Positions 16,353-25,215 of a stretch of DNA of 64,000 nucleotides are shown in pieces. Made by a program: the position numbers and the translations under genes. Every line of letters starts with the position of its first letter. Position 1 is the first letter of the stretch. Under the pieces are notes generated by a model that was not told the origin of the DNA, made no database searches, and was given only the letters and a program-made list of their open reading frames with translations. This DNA is from Nitratireductor indicus C115 (lineage in GTDB: Bacteria > Pseudomonadota > Alphaproteobacteria > Rhizobiales > Rhizobiaceae), in the NCBI RefSeq assembly GCF_000300515.1, contig NZ_AMSI01000010.1, positions 1 to 64,000 on the forward strand, given 5' to 3'.

Positions 16353-17357
16353 TTACTGAACCGCCAGCGCCTTCTCGATCAGCTTGTCGCCGTTTGGAAC
16401 ATTCTCGGCGAAGTTCTTGTAGGCCGATTGCTTGGCCACACCGAGCCAGGCGTCATAGTCGTCCTTCGACATCTCGACCACTTCAACGCCGGCATCCCTG
16501 AAGGTCTTGATGAGAAGCTCATCACCCTTGCGGATCTCCTCGTTGAAGAATGCTTCAGCCTTCTCGCCGGCATCAAGGATCGCTTTCTGCTGCTCGGGCG
16601 TCAGCCCCTCGAACACCTTCTTCGACATCAGCACCGGCTCATACATAAACCACAGCGCATTTTCGCCAGGCGCCGTCAGGCACTTCACCTGCTCGTAAAG
16701 CCGGTAGGAGACGAAGCTCGCCGAAGACGTGTTGGTGGCGTCGAGAACATTGGTCTGCATGCCCGTATAGATTTCAGACGACGGCATGGAAGTGATGGAA
16801 GCACCGGCCGCCGCCAGCATCTCTTCGAAGGCGGGACCCGCCGCGCGAATGACCTGCCCCTTCACCGTGTCCGGCGAGGTGATGCAGCCCTTCTTGGAGG
16901 CAAACGCGCCCGACAGCCATGCATCCGAAATGACCATCGCGCCTGCATCGTCGACGATCTTCTTGATATCCTTCATGAAATCGGAATCGTTGAGGCGGAT
17001 AGCCCGGTCGAAATTACCCACAATGCCGGGCATGAGAGTCGCCGAGAACTCAGGATGGCGGCCCGAAGCATAATCGAGCGGGAACGAGGTAAGCGCCAAG
17101 AGACCGCGCGTGACGGCGTTCCACTGGTCATTCGGCTTGTACAGCGAGGCGCCCGGAAACACCTGAATTTCCAGCCCCACATTGGCCGCCGCGACGTCGC
17201 GTGCAATCATCTGCACCATCTCGTCGCGAATATCGCCCTTGCCGCCAGGAAACTGGTGCGACGCTTTCAGCACGGTCTGGGCACCGGCAGCGCCCGCTGC
17301 CAGACAGCCAACGGCAACGCAAGCCGCAAGCCTCAGTGACTTGATATAATTCTGCAT
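16353..17357 (-). CDS. matP: TRAP transporter substrate-binding protein (DctP family), malonate
   Basis: This 334-aa periplasmic binding protein has a clear signal peptide (cleavage after AAGAAGA, about residue 26). The mature part has the DctP pattern: LKASHQFPGG near the start, VKGQVIRAAGPAFEEMLAAAGA, and MPSSEIYTGMQTNVLDATNT around the anion-binding Arg. TRAP binding proteins capture carboxylates; malonate is inferred from the operon. It is the first gene of the five-gene operon and faces the divergent regulator across a 99-bp gap that carries a TTGTATACAA palindrome. Confidence 0.92.
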   Translation of the reverse strand: MQNYIKSLRLAACVAVGCLAAGAAGAQTVLKASHQFPGGKGDIRDEMVQMIARDVAAANVGLEIQVFPGASLYKPNDQWNAVTRGLLALTSFPLDYASGRHPEFSATLMPGIVGNFDRAIRLNDSDFMKDIKKIVDDAGAMVISDAWLSGAFASKKGCITSPDTVKGQVIRAAGPAFEEMLAAAGASITSMPSSEIYTGMQTNVLDATNTSSASFVSYRLYEQVKCLTAPGENALWFMYEPVLMSKKVFEGLTPEQQKAILDAGEKAEAFFNEEIRKGDELLIKTFRDAGVEVVEMSKDDYDAWLGVAKQSAYKNFAENVPNGDKLIEKALAVQ

Positions 17358-17435
17358 GATTTCCTCCCTGATCTCCCGGCCCTCCAGCCGGACGGATTTG
17401 AAGGCTTGCGAATCTTGTGCTCAAAGTCAATTGTC

Positions 17436-17445
17436 TTGTATACAA
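17436..17445. promoter_or_regulatory. Likely MatR (GntR) operator in matP-matR gap
   Basis: TTGTATACAA is a perfect 10-bp palindrome in a CTTGTATACAAA context, midway between the divergent matP and matR starts. GntR-FadR-type regulators bind such short A/T-flanked dyads. I recall a TCTTGTA-type half-site described for rhizobial MatR; I cannot verify that here. Confidence 0.7.
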
Positions 17446-17456
17446 AAAAGAGACTT

Positions 17457-18167
17457 ATGCATTCGAAGACCGGGCGGACGGAAAGAAAAATGACCCAGAA
17501 CACGTTCCACAAGCTGCGCGACGAGATCGAGAACGGCATCGTGACCGGAGAGTTCTCACCTGGCGAACGGCTGGACGAGGCCCAGCTTGCGGCCCGCTTC
17601 GGCGTGTCGCGCACGCCGATCCGCGAAGCGCTGATGCAGCTCAGCGCCATCGGGCTTGTGGAAACGCGCCCGAGGCGCGGCGCCGTGGTAGTCGATCCCG
17701 GGCCGAACCGCATCTACGAAATGTTCGAGGTGATGGCGGAACTGGAGAGCATGTCGGGGGCGCTCGCCGCCCGCAGGCATACGGAGGAGGACAGGGTGGC
17801 GATCCTGGATAGTCATCGCCAGTGCGAGATTTCCGCAGAAAGCGGCGAGACCGACCCCTATTATTACAGCAACGAGGTTTTCCACCACGCCATCTATGCG
17901 GCCAGCCACAGCGGCTTTCTGGAGGAGCAATGCATCGCGCTGCATCGCCGGCTGCGCCCTTATCGGCGCCTGCAACTGCGCGTACGCAACCGCACCCGCA
18001 CCTCCTTCAGCGAGCATGCCGCCATCGTGGAGGCCATTCTCGCCGGAGATGCCGAGCGCGCCCGCACATTGCTGCGCGATCACATTGCCGTTCAGGGCGA
18101 CCGTTTCAGCGATCTGATCGCCAATCTGAACCGCCGCGAAACCGCGAGCGCCGATGGCAAGAGCTAG
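17457..18167 (+). CDS. matR: GntR-family (FadR subgroup) malonate regulator
   Basis: The 236-residue regulator has an N-terminal winged helix (LRDEIENGIVTGEFSPGERLDEAQLAARFGVSRTPIREAL) and an all-helical FCD ligand domain (FEVMAELESMSGALAARR, EVFHHAIYAASHS, FSEHAAIVEAI). The FCD domain binds small carboxylates through a metal held by Asp/His residues; malonate is likely. ATG 17457 with AAGAGAC upstream is preferred, with ATG 17490 as alternative. It is transcribed divergently from matPQMAB, the arrangement of the rhizobial mat locus. The TTGTATACAA palindrome in the shared promoter region is the probable target. Confidence 0.88.
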   Translation: MHSKTGRTERKMTQNTFHKLRDEIENGIVTGEFSPGERLDEAQLAARFGVSRTPIREALMQLSAIGLVETRPRRGAVVVDPGPNRIYEMFEVMAELESMSGALAARRHTEEDRVAILDSHRQCEISAESGETDPYYYSNEVFHHAIYAASHSGFLEEQCIALHRRLRPYRRLQLRVRNRTRTSFSEHAAIVEAILAGDAERARTLLRDHIAVQGDRFSDLIANLNRRETASADGKS

Positions 18168-18270
18168 AGTATTTTGCAGTCGGGCGGAATCATCTTAGGT
18201 CCGATAAGTATTGAAAAACAATGGGATAGATCGGAAAAGCGTTCCATGAAACGATGAAGCGCAAAAAGGA

Positions 18271-18299
18271 CGGGCCATCCTCATTCGAGAAATGGCCCG
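18271..18299 (-). terminator. Rho-independent terminator after the peptidase operon
   Basis: Perfect 8-bp arms CGGGCCAT (18271-18278) and ATGGCCCG (18292-18299) enclose a 13-base loop. On the minus strand the hairpin is followed by TCCTTTTTGCG. It lies 24 bp downstream of the peptidase stop and between convergent genes. Confidence 0.7.
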
Positions 18300-18322
18300 C
18301 AAGTGGTCGCCTCGCAAAGGAA

Positions 18323-19738
18323 TTATTTGGCCGCAGCCATCTCCGCTCCGGCACGGTCTTTCTGCGCTTCGGCAATATCCCAGAAGATGCCGGCCATCAT
18401 GGCCAGCGCCTCCGCGCTACCGGAAAGCAGAAGATGCTCATTGGGCGCGTGTTGCGAGCAGCCCGGATAGGAATGCGGCACCCAGACGGTCGGCAGGTTC
18501 AGGATTTCCGCAAAAGTCTCGTTCGGCAGTGAGCCCGCGAGGTTCGGCAATACGGCCACCTGCTTGCCTGTGGTCTCTTCTATGGAGGCGCGCACCCGCT
18601 TCACCCAGGGATGATCCGGATCGAGCCGCGTCGCCCGGAACAAGCCCCGCCGTGCAGGAATGATCTCCACCTCCTGAAAACCGTTGCGGTCGAGATGCCG
18701 TCGCAAGGCGGGCAGGATGTCCTCCGGATCGGTACCCACAACATAGCGAAGCTGGCAATGGGCATTTGCCGAGGCAGAGATCGCGTTCACCGGGGCTTCC
18801 GGCACGCCGCTCTTCTGGGCAAGAACGGCAAAGCTGTTCCAGCCGAACACTCGCTCCGAGGGGGTCAGGCTCTCCTCTCCCCAGTTCGGATCGATCTCGG
18901 GTCCTTCGAAACCGCCAACAGGACATTCGGCAAGGGCGGCCCGAACCGATGGAGTAAGGCTGTCCGGGCGCCATTCGGGTATCTGTATCTGCCCACGCCG
19001 GTCCACAATGCAGGCGATGGCATGGGCAAGCACGATGGCGGGATCGCGCAAAAGCCCGCCCCAGTTGCCCGAATGATGCGCGCCCTCGCGCAGATCGACC
19101 TTGAGATCGAAATTCACGCCTCCGCGAGACCCCATGAACATGGTCGGACGGTCGGGATGAAGCCTTGGACCGTCGGAAGCAATCAGCACATCGGCCGCAA
19201 ACAGGTCGGGATGAAGCCTGAAAAGATCGCCAAGCCCCGGCGAGCCGCATTCCTCACCCGTCTCGATAACGATACGGCAGTTGAAACCCAGATTGCCACG
19301 TTCGGTGAGCAAGGCCCGAAGGGCGGCGATGTTGATGCAGTGCTGCCCCTTGTTGTCGGCCGTTCCCCGTCCATAGAGCCTGTCGCCCTCGATCACCGTC
19401 CTGAAAGGGTGCAACCCCTCGCGCCACTGATCGGTCTGCGCGCGGATCACATCGCCATGTCCATAGACGAGGACAGTTTCGTAGGAGGGGTCCTCCATCC
19501 GTTCCGCTTGCAGGAAAGGCATGCCGGGATCGACGGGATTTTCCAGAACCTGATGCGAAAAGCCCATATCGGCAAGCTTGGGCACCATCTCCTCGATGAG
19601 ATAGCGCAAAAGTTCCGGGCGCTGCGAAAGCTCCTGGCTCTCACTTTCATAGGCGATCATGCGCGACAACTCGTCGACGAAAGCACCCGAAGACGCATAT
19701 TCCTTTACACGCGCGATGACGTTTTCGCGACTTGCCAC
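18323..19738 (-). CDS. M20-family metallopeptidase/deacylase
   Basis: This 471-aa cytoplasmic enzyme has the zinc ligands of clan [10 protein letters not shown] (first His and Asp), [10 protein letters not shown] (bridging Asp), [10 protein letters not shown] (catalytic and ligand Glu pair), [10 protein letters not shown], and a distal [15 protein letters not shown]. The family cleaves dipeptides or N-acyl amino acids. The GTG at 19738 is chosen because AGGAG lies 7 bases upstream and the upstream ATG codons lie inside the preceding gene. It begins 2 bp after the stop of the gamma-glutamyltransferase-like gene. With that enzyme and the peptide importer it probably finishes the hydrolysis of an imported peptide. 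Confidence 0.85.
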   Translation of the reverse strand: MASRENVIARVKEYASSGAFVDELSRMIAYESESQELSQRPELLRYLIEEMVPKLADMGFSHQVLENPVDPGMPFLQAERMEDPSYETVLVYGHGDVIRAQTDQWREGLHPFRTVIEGDRLYGRGTADNKGQHCINIAALRALLTERGNLGFNCRIVIETGEECGSPGLGDLFRLHPDLFAADVLIASDGPRLHPDRPTMFMGSRGGVNFDLKVDLREGAHHSGNWGGLLRDPAIVLAHAIACIVDRRGQIQIPEWRPDSLTPSVRAALAECPVGGFEGPEIDPNWGEESLTPSERVFGWNSFAVLAQKSGVPEAPVNAISASANAHCQLRYVVGTDPEDILPALRRHLDRNGFQEVEIIPARRGLFRATRLDPDHPWVKRVRASIEETTGKQVAVLPNLAGSLPNETFAEILNLPTVWVPHSYPGCSQHAPNEHLLLSGSAEALAMMAGIFWDIAEAQKDRAGAEMAAAK

Positions 19739-19740
19739 GG

Positions 19741-21315
19741 CTAGGCTCCTTTCAGTTCGGGCACGGCGTCGCCCCATGGCGACATGATCTCCGTGCACCC
19801 CATATTCACGTTGCCGTCCCGCAATACGCCCGCCGGGCATGCGAAGGCATAGGGAAAGACGGTCCGCTTCGCGGTGGCGACCGGATGAACCGCTTCAAGC
19901 GCTCCGATCACCGCTTCGGGCAGGTCCTCATCGGCGACGATGGTTCCCCCGCCGCTATTGTCGACGCGCGGGTGGTGGAACGCCTCCTCCAGCGTCATGT
20001 CGAAATCCATGAGGAAGGATGTGAGGTTGAGCACGGCCGGCAGAATCTTGCGCCCCCCCGAGGCGCCGATGGCGAAGCGCCGCCCGTTCTTGACGCCGAT
20101 TGCCGGGCAAACATTCATCAGGCAGGCCTTGTTCGGTGCCAGTGAATTCGGGCGGCCCGGCTCCGGATCGAACCACATGATGCCATTGTTCATGAGGAGC
20201 CCGGTGGAAGGTGAAACCACGCGCGATCCGAAGATCGAAAGAAGGGTCTGCGTCACCGCGCACATGTTGCCATGCCGGTCCACCACGCTGAAATGCGTCG
20301 TGCAGGAAGGCGCATGCGGCGCCTCGCCATCGCCCATTTCGCGCAAACGCCGCTCATAGGCCGTGCCGAGCGCGCGCGCCATTCCTGTAAAACTGGCTTC
20401 GTCAGGATCGTGTCCCGGAACGAAGGCCTGCTCCATCATGGCAAGACATTCGACAAGATTCTCGCCCGCCGTAAACCCTGCAGAAGCGTGTACTGTCCCT
20501 CCACGATAGCCAACGTCGAGTGTGTGCGTACGATGCGCCCGGTAGGCTGCCAGATCCTCCCGCGACAACGCGCCTCCCTTGGCCTTGATATCGCCGGCAA
20601 GCGCGGCAGCGATATCGCCCTCATAGAAGTCCCGCGCACCCGCATCGGCAAGCCTTGCAAGCATATCCGCCATGCGCGACTGGTCGAGCCGCGTTGCTGA
20701 AAGAGCAGTCCATCCGGCGACCTTCGGCCAGGTTCCTTCATCAAGGAAAAGCGCCGCCGCATCCGCATCCTTGGCGAGTTCGCGCGCTGTGGATGCGATG
20801 ATCAGCGAGGCATACCAATCGACCAGCATGCCCTCGCGCGCCAGCCCGACCGCCGGAGTGAGCAATTCGCGCCAGCTCATGCCGCCATAGGTCTTGTGCA
20901 GAAGTTCCATGCCCGCGACGACGCCCGGCACGGCAATCGCCGTTGCTCCCTGAATGTTGCGGTCGTCCACCACCGCCGCCCAGGGAAAGAGGTCAGAGGC
21001 CTTCCCCGCTCCCGAAAGGGGATAATCTGCGGGATTGAGACCGGCAGGCGAGCGCATGCCAAACTGGATCGTCTCGGACTTCTGTTCTTTTTCGCGCCAG
21101 ATAACCATGGTGCCGCCACCGGCAGGGCCGCTCATCCAGGGCTCCACGACACCGATGGCGAAGGAGGTGGCAACCGCCGCATCGACCGCGTCTCCGCCAG
21201 CCTCGAGAACCGAAGCACCGATCTCGGCCGCGACCTTATGCTGCGCGGCGACAACACCACCGGCGGTCGCCGTCACATGCTTGCGCACCCTCTGCGTATT
21301 CGAGAAATTGCTCAT
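19741..21315 (-). CDS. Gamma-glutamyltransferase-family hydrolase (cytoplasmic)
   Basis: This 524-aa Ntn-hydrolase has the autoprocessing region [14 protein letters not shown] with the likely nucleophile Thr339 at the new N-terminus of the small subunit. [16 protein letters not shown] matches the family's substrate-binding Gly-Gly loop. Known members cleave gamma-glutamyl bonds (glutathione, gamma-glutamyl amines) or cephalosporin acyl groups. Unlike the periplasmic enzyme of enteric bacteria it has no signal peptide, so it should act on substrate already brought in by the adjacent ABC importer. It is the fifth distal gene of a minus-strand operon headed by the binding protein at 25216-26730. 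Confidence 0.85.
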   Translation of the reverse strand: MSNFSNTQRVRKHVTATAGGVVAAQHKVAAEIGASVLEAGGDAVDAAVATSFAIGVVEPWMSGPAGGGTMVIWREKEQKSETIQFGMRSPAGLNPADYPLSGAGKASDLFPWAAVVDDRNIQGATAIAVPGVVAGMELLHKTYGGMSWRELLTPAVGLAREGMLVDWYASLIIASTARELAKDADAAALFLDEGTWPKVAGWTALSATRLDQSRMADMLARLADAGARDFYEGDIAAALAGDIKAKGGALSREDLAAYRAHRTHTLDVGYRGGTVHASAGFTAGENLVECLAMMEQAFVPGHDPDEASFTGMARALGTAYERRLREMGDGEAPHAPSCTTHFSVVDRHGNMCAVTQTLLSIFGSRVVSPSTGLLMNNGIMWFDPEPGRPNSLAPNKACLMNVCPAIGVKNGRRFAIGASGGRKILPAVLNLTSFLMDFDMTLEEAFHHPRVDNSGGGTIVADEDLPEAVIGALEAVHPVATAKRTVFPYAFACPAGVLRDGNVNMGCTEIMSPWGDAVPELKGA

Positions 21316-21333
21316 GGATCTGTCCTGCTTACA

Positions 21334-22314
21334 TCACTGGGTGGTCGCCGCTGCGTAAAGGTGGCAATCCACATGGCCATCCGGCCCGAGGATATGCGGC
21401 GGCGGCATGCTGCGGCAGATATCCTTCAACTGTGCGCACCGCGGATGGAACCGGCAGCCCGACGGCGGGGAAATGGGATTGGGATACGCCGCCCCGAGAT
21501 AAGTCTCAGGCACCGAGAGCGATGGATCCGGTGTCAGCACGGAATCCAGAAGTGCCTGCGTATAGGGATGGCGCGGATTGGCGAACAGCGCCTGCGAGGG
21601 CGCCTCCTCCACCACCTGACCGAGATACATGACTGCGACCCGCGTCGCCAGATGCTCCACCACCGCCAGATTGTGGCTGATGAAAAGATAGGTCAGTCCG
21701 AGTTCATCGCGCAGATCGCCCAGAAGATTGAGAATCTGCGACTGCACGGACACGTCGAGCGCCGAGGTCGGCTCGTCGCAGATGACGATTTCGGGGTTCA
21801 TGATGAGAGCGCGCGCTATGGCGACACGCTGCCGCTGCCCGCCGGAAAGCTGGTTCGGATAGCCGCGCCGCACCCTGGCCGGAAGGCCCACGAGATCGAG
21901 CATCTTCGTGACCGACTGCGCGCGCGAGGCACTGTCGCCGACACCATGAACGACAAGCGGCAGGGCAATGATGTCCTCGATGCTCTTGCGCGGATTGAGC
22001 GAAGAATAGGGATCCTGGAAAACCGGCTGGATGCGCCGGGCAAGAACCCGCCTCTCACCTGCGGTGATCTCCTTGCCATCGACGAGAACCTGACCCTCGC
22101 TCGGCATTTCGAGGCCGAGCAAAATCTTGGCGAGCGTGGACTTGCCGCAACCGGACTCGCCCACCAGACCGAGCACATCCTTGCGGTTCAACTTCAGGCT
22201 GACGCCGTTGAGGGCGTGCAGGGGCTTCGGCTTGGCAAACATGCCCTGTTTGACCTGATAGGTCTTGGTGACGGAAACGAGTTCCAGCACCGGAGGCGTG
22301 ACGTCGTCGCTCAT
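21334..22314 (-). CDS. Peptide ABC transporter ATPase (OppF/DppF type)
   Basis: This 326-aa ATPase has Walker A GLVGESGCGKSTLAK, Q-loop PVFQDPYSSLNPR, signature LSGGQRQRVAIARAL, Walker B IVICDEPTSALDVSVQ and an oligopeptide-type C-terminal domain with the Cys-rich motif CRFHPRCAQLKDIC, which in OppF/DppF proteins can bind an Fe-S cluster. It pairs with the ATPase directly upstream; their coding regions overlap by 4 bp. It powers import through the two permeases at 23336-25157. Confidence 0.93.
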   Translation of the reverse strand: MSDDVTPPVLELVSVTKTYQVKQGMFAKPKPLHALNGVSLKLNRKDVLGLVGESGCGKSTLAKILLGLEMPSEGQVLVDGKEITAGERRVLARRIQPVFQDPYSSLNPRKSIEDIIALPLVVHGVGDSASRAQSVTKMLDLVGLPARVRRGYPNQLSGGQRQRVAIARALIMNPEIVICDEPTSALDVSVQSQILNLLGDLRDELGLTYLFISHNLAVVEHLATRVAVMYLGQVVEEAPSQALFANPRHPYTQALLDSVLTPDPSLSVPETYLGAAYPNPISPPSGCRFHPRCAQLKDICRSMPPPHILGPDGHVDCHLYAAATTQ

Positions 22315-23321
22315 GGCCGCACCCCCTGGCTTACCCCTTCACTTGCCCCCTCTCCGGCAGCGTGGATGCAGCGCCACATATGTTCCTGCCCCTCCTCCTG
22401 AACGGGTACCATCTCGGAACAGATGGGCTCGGCGACATCGCAGCGCCCACGGAACGCGCAACCCTGGAAATTGCCGACAAGCGACGGCACGATGCCAGGA
22501 ATGGAGCCGAGCCGCTCCCCGGGCTTGGTCTTGCCGGGAACGGGAATGCAGCGCAGAAGACCGCGCGTATAGGGATGGCGCGGATTGTCGAAGATTTCGG
22601 CTGCGGTGCCCTGCTCCACCACTTCGCCCGCATACATGACCGCCACCTTGTCGGCGATACGCGCCACGATGCCCAAATCATGCGTGACGAGGATCATCGC
22701 CATGTTCATCTCACGCTGGAGATCGGACAAAAGCCGCAGGATTTGCGCCTGGATCGTGACGTCGAGCGCCGTTGTCGGCTCATCGGCGATGATGAGTTCA
22801 GGCTCGCACATCAGCGCCATGGCGATCATGACGCGCTGGCGAAGCCCACCGGAAAGCTGATGCGGATATTGCGACAGGCGGCTTTCGGCAGCCGTGATGC
22901 CCACCTTGCCCAGAAGCTCCACCGCCCGGGCACGCGCCTCCGCCTTGCCGGCTTTACGGTGCAGAAGATAGGCCTCCTCGAGCTGATCACCGATCGTATA
23001 GGCAGGGTTCAGCGACGTCATGGGTTCCTGGAAGATCATCGCCATGCGGTCGCCCCGCAGACCGCGCATCATGCGTGGCGTCTGGTTGCGCAGATCCAGT
23101 CCGGCAAATTGAAGCTTCTCGGCCTTCTGCCTCAGCTTCTTCGACAAAAGTCCCATGATGGCGAGCGAGGTGAGCGACTTGCCGCTGCCCGATTCTCCCA
23201 CGATGCACAGCGTCTCGCCGCGTTTCAGGTCAAAACCGATGCCACGCACCGCATGCATGGTGCCCTGTGCCAACGGAATGTCGATGGTGAGATGGCGAAC
23301 GCTCAGGATCGGATCGTCCAT
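22311..23321 (-). CDS. Peptide ABC transporter ATPase (OppD/DppD type)
   Basis: This 336-aa ATPase shows Walker A CIVGESGSGKSLTSL, Q-loop MIFQEPMTSLNPA, signature LSGGLRQRVMIAMAL and Walker B LIIADEPTTALDVTIQ. The C-terminal oligo/dipeptide domain contains CAFRGRCDVAEPIC. The start at 23321 has GGAGGT just upstream; an in-frame ATG at 23333 is the less likely choice. A short direct repeat (GTAGGCATGGA) spans these two ATG codons. Confidence 0.93.
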   Translation of the reverse strand: MDDPILSVRHLTIDIPLAQGTMHAVRGIGFDLKRGETLCIVGESGSGKSLTSLAIMGLLSKKLRQKAEKLQFAGLDLRNQTPRMMRGLRGDRMAMIFQEPMTSLNPAYTIGDQLEEAYLLHRKAGKAEARARAVELLGKVGITAAESRLSQYPHQLSGGLRQRVMIAMALMCEPELIIADEPTTALDVTIQAQILRLLSDLQREMNMAMILVTHDLGIVARIADKVAVMYAGEVVEQGTAAEIFDNPRHPYTRGLLRCIPVPGKTKPGERLGSIPGIVPSLVGNFQGCAFRGRCDVAEPICSEMVPVQEEGQEHMWRCIHAAGEGASEGVSQGVRP

Positions 23322-23335
23322 GCCTACCTCCATGC

Positions 23336-24235
23336 CTACCCCCTGTTTTCCGGTGCGGTGACGTCGCGAAGACCGTCGCCGAGAAGATTGATGGCAAGCA
23401 CCAGGATGAAAAGCGCAACGCCGGGAATGGCGATCAGCCAGGGCTCGAACAGCATCATCTGCTTGCCTTCCGAAATCATCAGCCCCCAGGAAGGCGTCGG
23501 CGGCTGGACACCCAGTCCCAGGAAGGAAAGTGCGGCCTCCAGCAGGATGGCATGAGCCATTTCAAGGGTCGCCACGACAATGAGATTGTTGAGGACATTG
23601 GGCATGATCTCGGAAAGCACGATACGCGGAACCGAGCAGCCGATGGCCTTGGCGGCATTCACATATTCCAGGTCCCGCACCTGCATGACCGAAGAGCGCA
23701 TGACCACCGCGAAACGGTCCCACAGGAGCAGGCCCAGCACCACGATCACCACTTCCAGCGAGCCACCGAGAATGGCCACCACGGCAAGCGCCACCAAAAC
23801 CACGGGCATGGCAAGCCTGACATTGATGAGGAAGGTGACGACGAGATCGACCTTCCCGCCGAAATATCCCGCAGCAACCCCCATCGCCGTTCCGATCAGC
23901 CCGGAAATCAGCGCCGCAACGGCGCCGATGGCAAGCGAGATGCGCGCTCCGTAAAGAAGGCGGGCGAGATAATCGCGGCCGAGATGATCCGTCCCCAGAA
24001 GATGGTCCGGATCGTGACCAGCCATCCAGAAGGGCGGCTTCATACGCGCCATCAGGTCCTGCGTGTACGGATCATGGCTAGTCAGCAAAGGCGCGAAAAG
24101 CGCGATCAGAACGATGATCGTCAGAACGGCAATGCCGAAAACCAGCCCATAATGGCCGAAGATGCGCCGGCGCAGCATGGCGCCGGGGCTCGGGCTGCGG
24201 ATTTCCTCGGCGACGGTCTCTATAGTACGCGCCAT
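23336..24235 (-). CDS. Peptide ABC transporter permease (DppC/OppC type)
   Basis: This 299-aa membrane protein has six predicted TM helices. The N-terminal cytoplasmic arm precedes GLVFGIAVLTIIVLIALFAP, a GTDHLGRDYLARLLYGAR motif typical of the DppC group follows, and the EAA loop is EYVNAAKAIGCSVPRIVLSEIMPN. ATG 24235 is preferred because the longer frame lies within the upstream gene. It forms the channel with the permease directly upstream. Confidence 0.92.
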   Translation of the reverse strand: MARTIETVAEEIRSPSPGAMLRRRIFGHYGLVFGIAVLTIIVLIALFAPLLTSHDPYTQDLMARMKPPFWMAGHDPDHLLGTDHLGRDYLARLLYGARISLAIGAVAALISGLIGTAMGVAAGYFGGKVDLVVTFLINVRLAMPVVLVALAVVAILGGSLEVVIVVLGLLLWDRFAVVMRSSVMQVRDLEYVNAAKAIGCSVPRIVLSEIMPNVLNNLIVVATLEMAHAILLEAALSFLGLGVQPPTPSWGLMISEGKQMMLFEPWLIAIPGVALFILVLAINLLGDGLRDVTAPENRG

Positions 24236-24239
24236 GGCC

Positions 24240-25157
24240 TCACCCCACCCGGATGCGCGGATCGAGCCAGGCATTGGCCAGATCCGACAGGAATGTGAAC
24301 ACGATGTAGAACAGGGAGAAGATCAGGATCAGCGCCTGCACCGTCGGCAGGTCGTTGCGTGCGATCGACTCCCAGGCGAGGTAACCGGCACCATGCAGTG
24401 CGAAGATCGATTCCACGACGATGGAACCACCAAGCATGAAGCCCATCTGCACCGCGGCAAGGCTGACAACCGGTACCACTGCGTTGCGCAGCGCGTGCTT
24501 GAACATGACGCGCCATTCGCTCGCCCCCTTGGCACGCGCCGTGCGGATGTAATCGGCATTGAGCACTTCAAGCATGCCGGCACGCGTGAGCCGCATGATG
24601 GCGGGCATTGCGTAATAGCCCAGAACGACGGTCGGCATGACGAAGTTCTTCCAGCTCGAAGAACCGGAAGGCGGCAGTAAGCCCAGATTGATCGAGAAGA
24701 TCACGATCAGCACGAGGCCGAACCAGAAGCTCGGCATGGCCTGCCCCATCACCGAGAGGAACAACGCCAGCCGGTCGATGAAGGAATTGGGCCGTACGGC
24801 GGCTGCAACGCCGAGCGGCACAGCCGTCAGAAGCGCGAAAGAGATGCCGCAAATGCCCAGAAGCATGGTCGTCGACAGCCGATCCGCGATGAGATCGGCA
24901 ACCGGCAGCTTGAAATAATAGCTCTGGCCGAAATCGCCGCGCAGCGCGCTGAAGAGCCAGTCTGTGTATTGGACAAGAAAAGGCCTGTCGAAACCATAGA
25001 GCGTGCGGATCGCCTCGATATCGGTCGCACTGGCGTTTTCGCCGGCAATGGCAGAGGCAGGATCGCCGGACATGAAGAGTAAGCTGAAGCTGACCAGCGA
25101 CACGGTCAACGTGACGAGGACGGCAAGCCCCAGCCGTTTCAAAGCGAAAGCGAGCAT
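24240..25157 (-). CDS. Peptide ABC transporter permease (DppB/OppB type)
   Basis: This 305-aa protein has six TM helices and the DppB N-terminal pattern (RLGLAVLVTLTVSLVSFSLLFMSGDPA), the SALRGDFGQSYYF motif and the EAA loop YIRTARAKGASEWRVMFKHALRNA. It heterodimerises with the DppC-type partner. Spacing to neighbours is a few bases on the downstream side and 58 bp from the binding-protein gene. Confidence 0.92.
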   Translation of the reverse strand: MLAFALKRLGLAVLVTLTVSLVSFSLLFMSGDPASAIAGENASATDIEAIRTLYGFDRPFLVQYTDWLFSALRGDFGQSYYFKLPVADLIADRLSTTMLLGICGISFALLTAVPLGVAAAVRPNSFIDRLALFLSVMGQAMPSFWFGLVLIVIFSINLGLLPPSGSSSWKNFVMPTVVLGYYAMPAIMRLTRAGMLEVLNADYIRTARAKGASEWRVMFKHALRNAVVPVVSLAAVQMGFMLGGSIVVESIFALHGAGYLAWESIARNDLPTVQALILIFSLFYIVFTFLSDLANAWLDPRIRVG

Positions 25158-25215
25158 ATATCTGTTCCCGACGGATGGATCGGGCGCCGGCGCGCAAGCG
25201 CCGGCGCTTTCAGGA

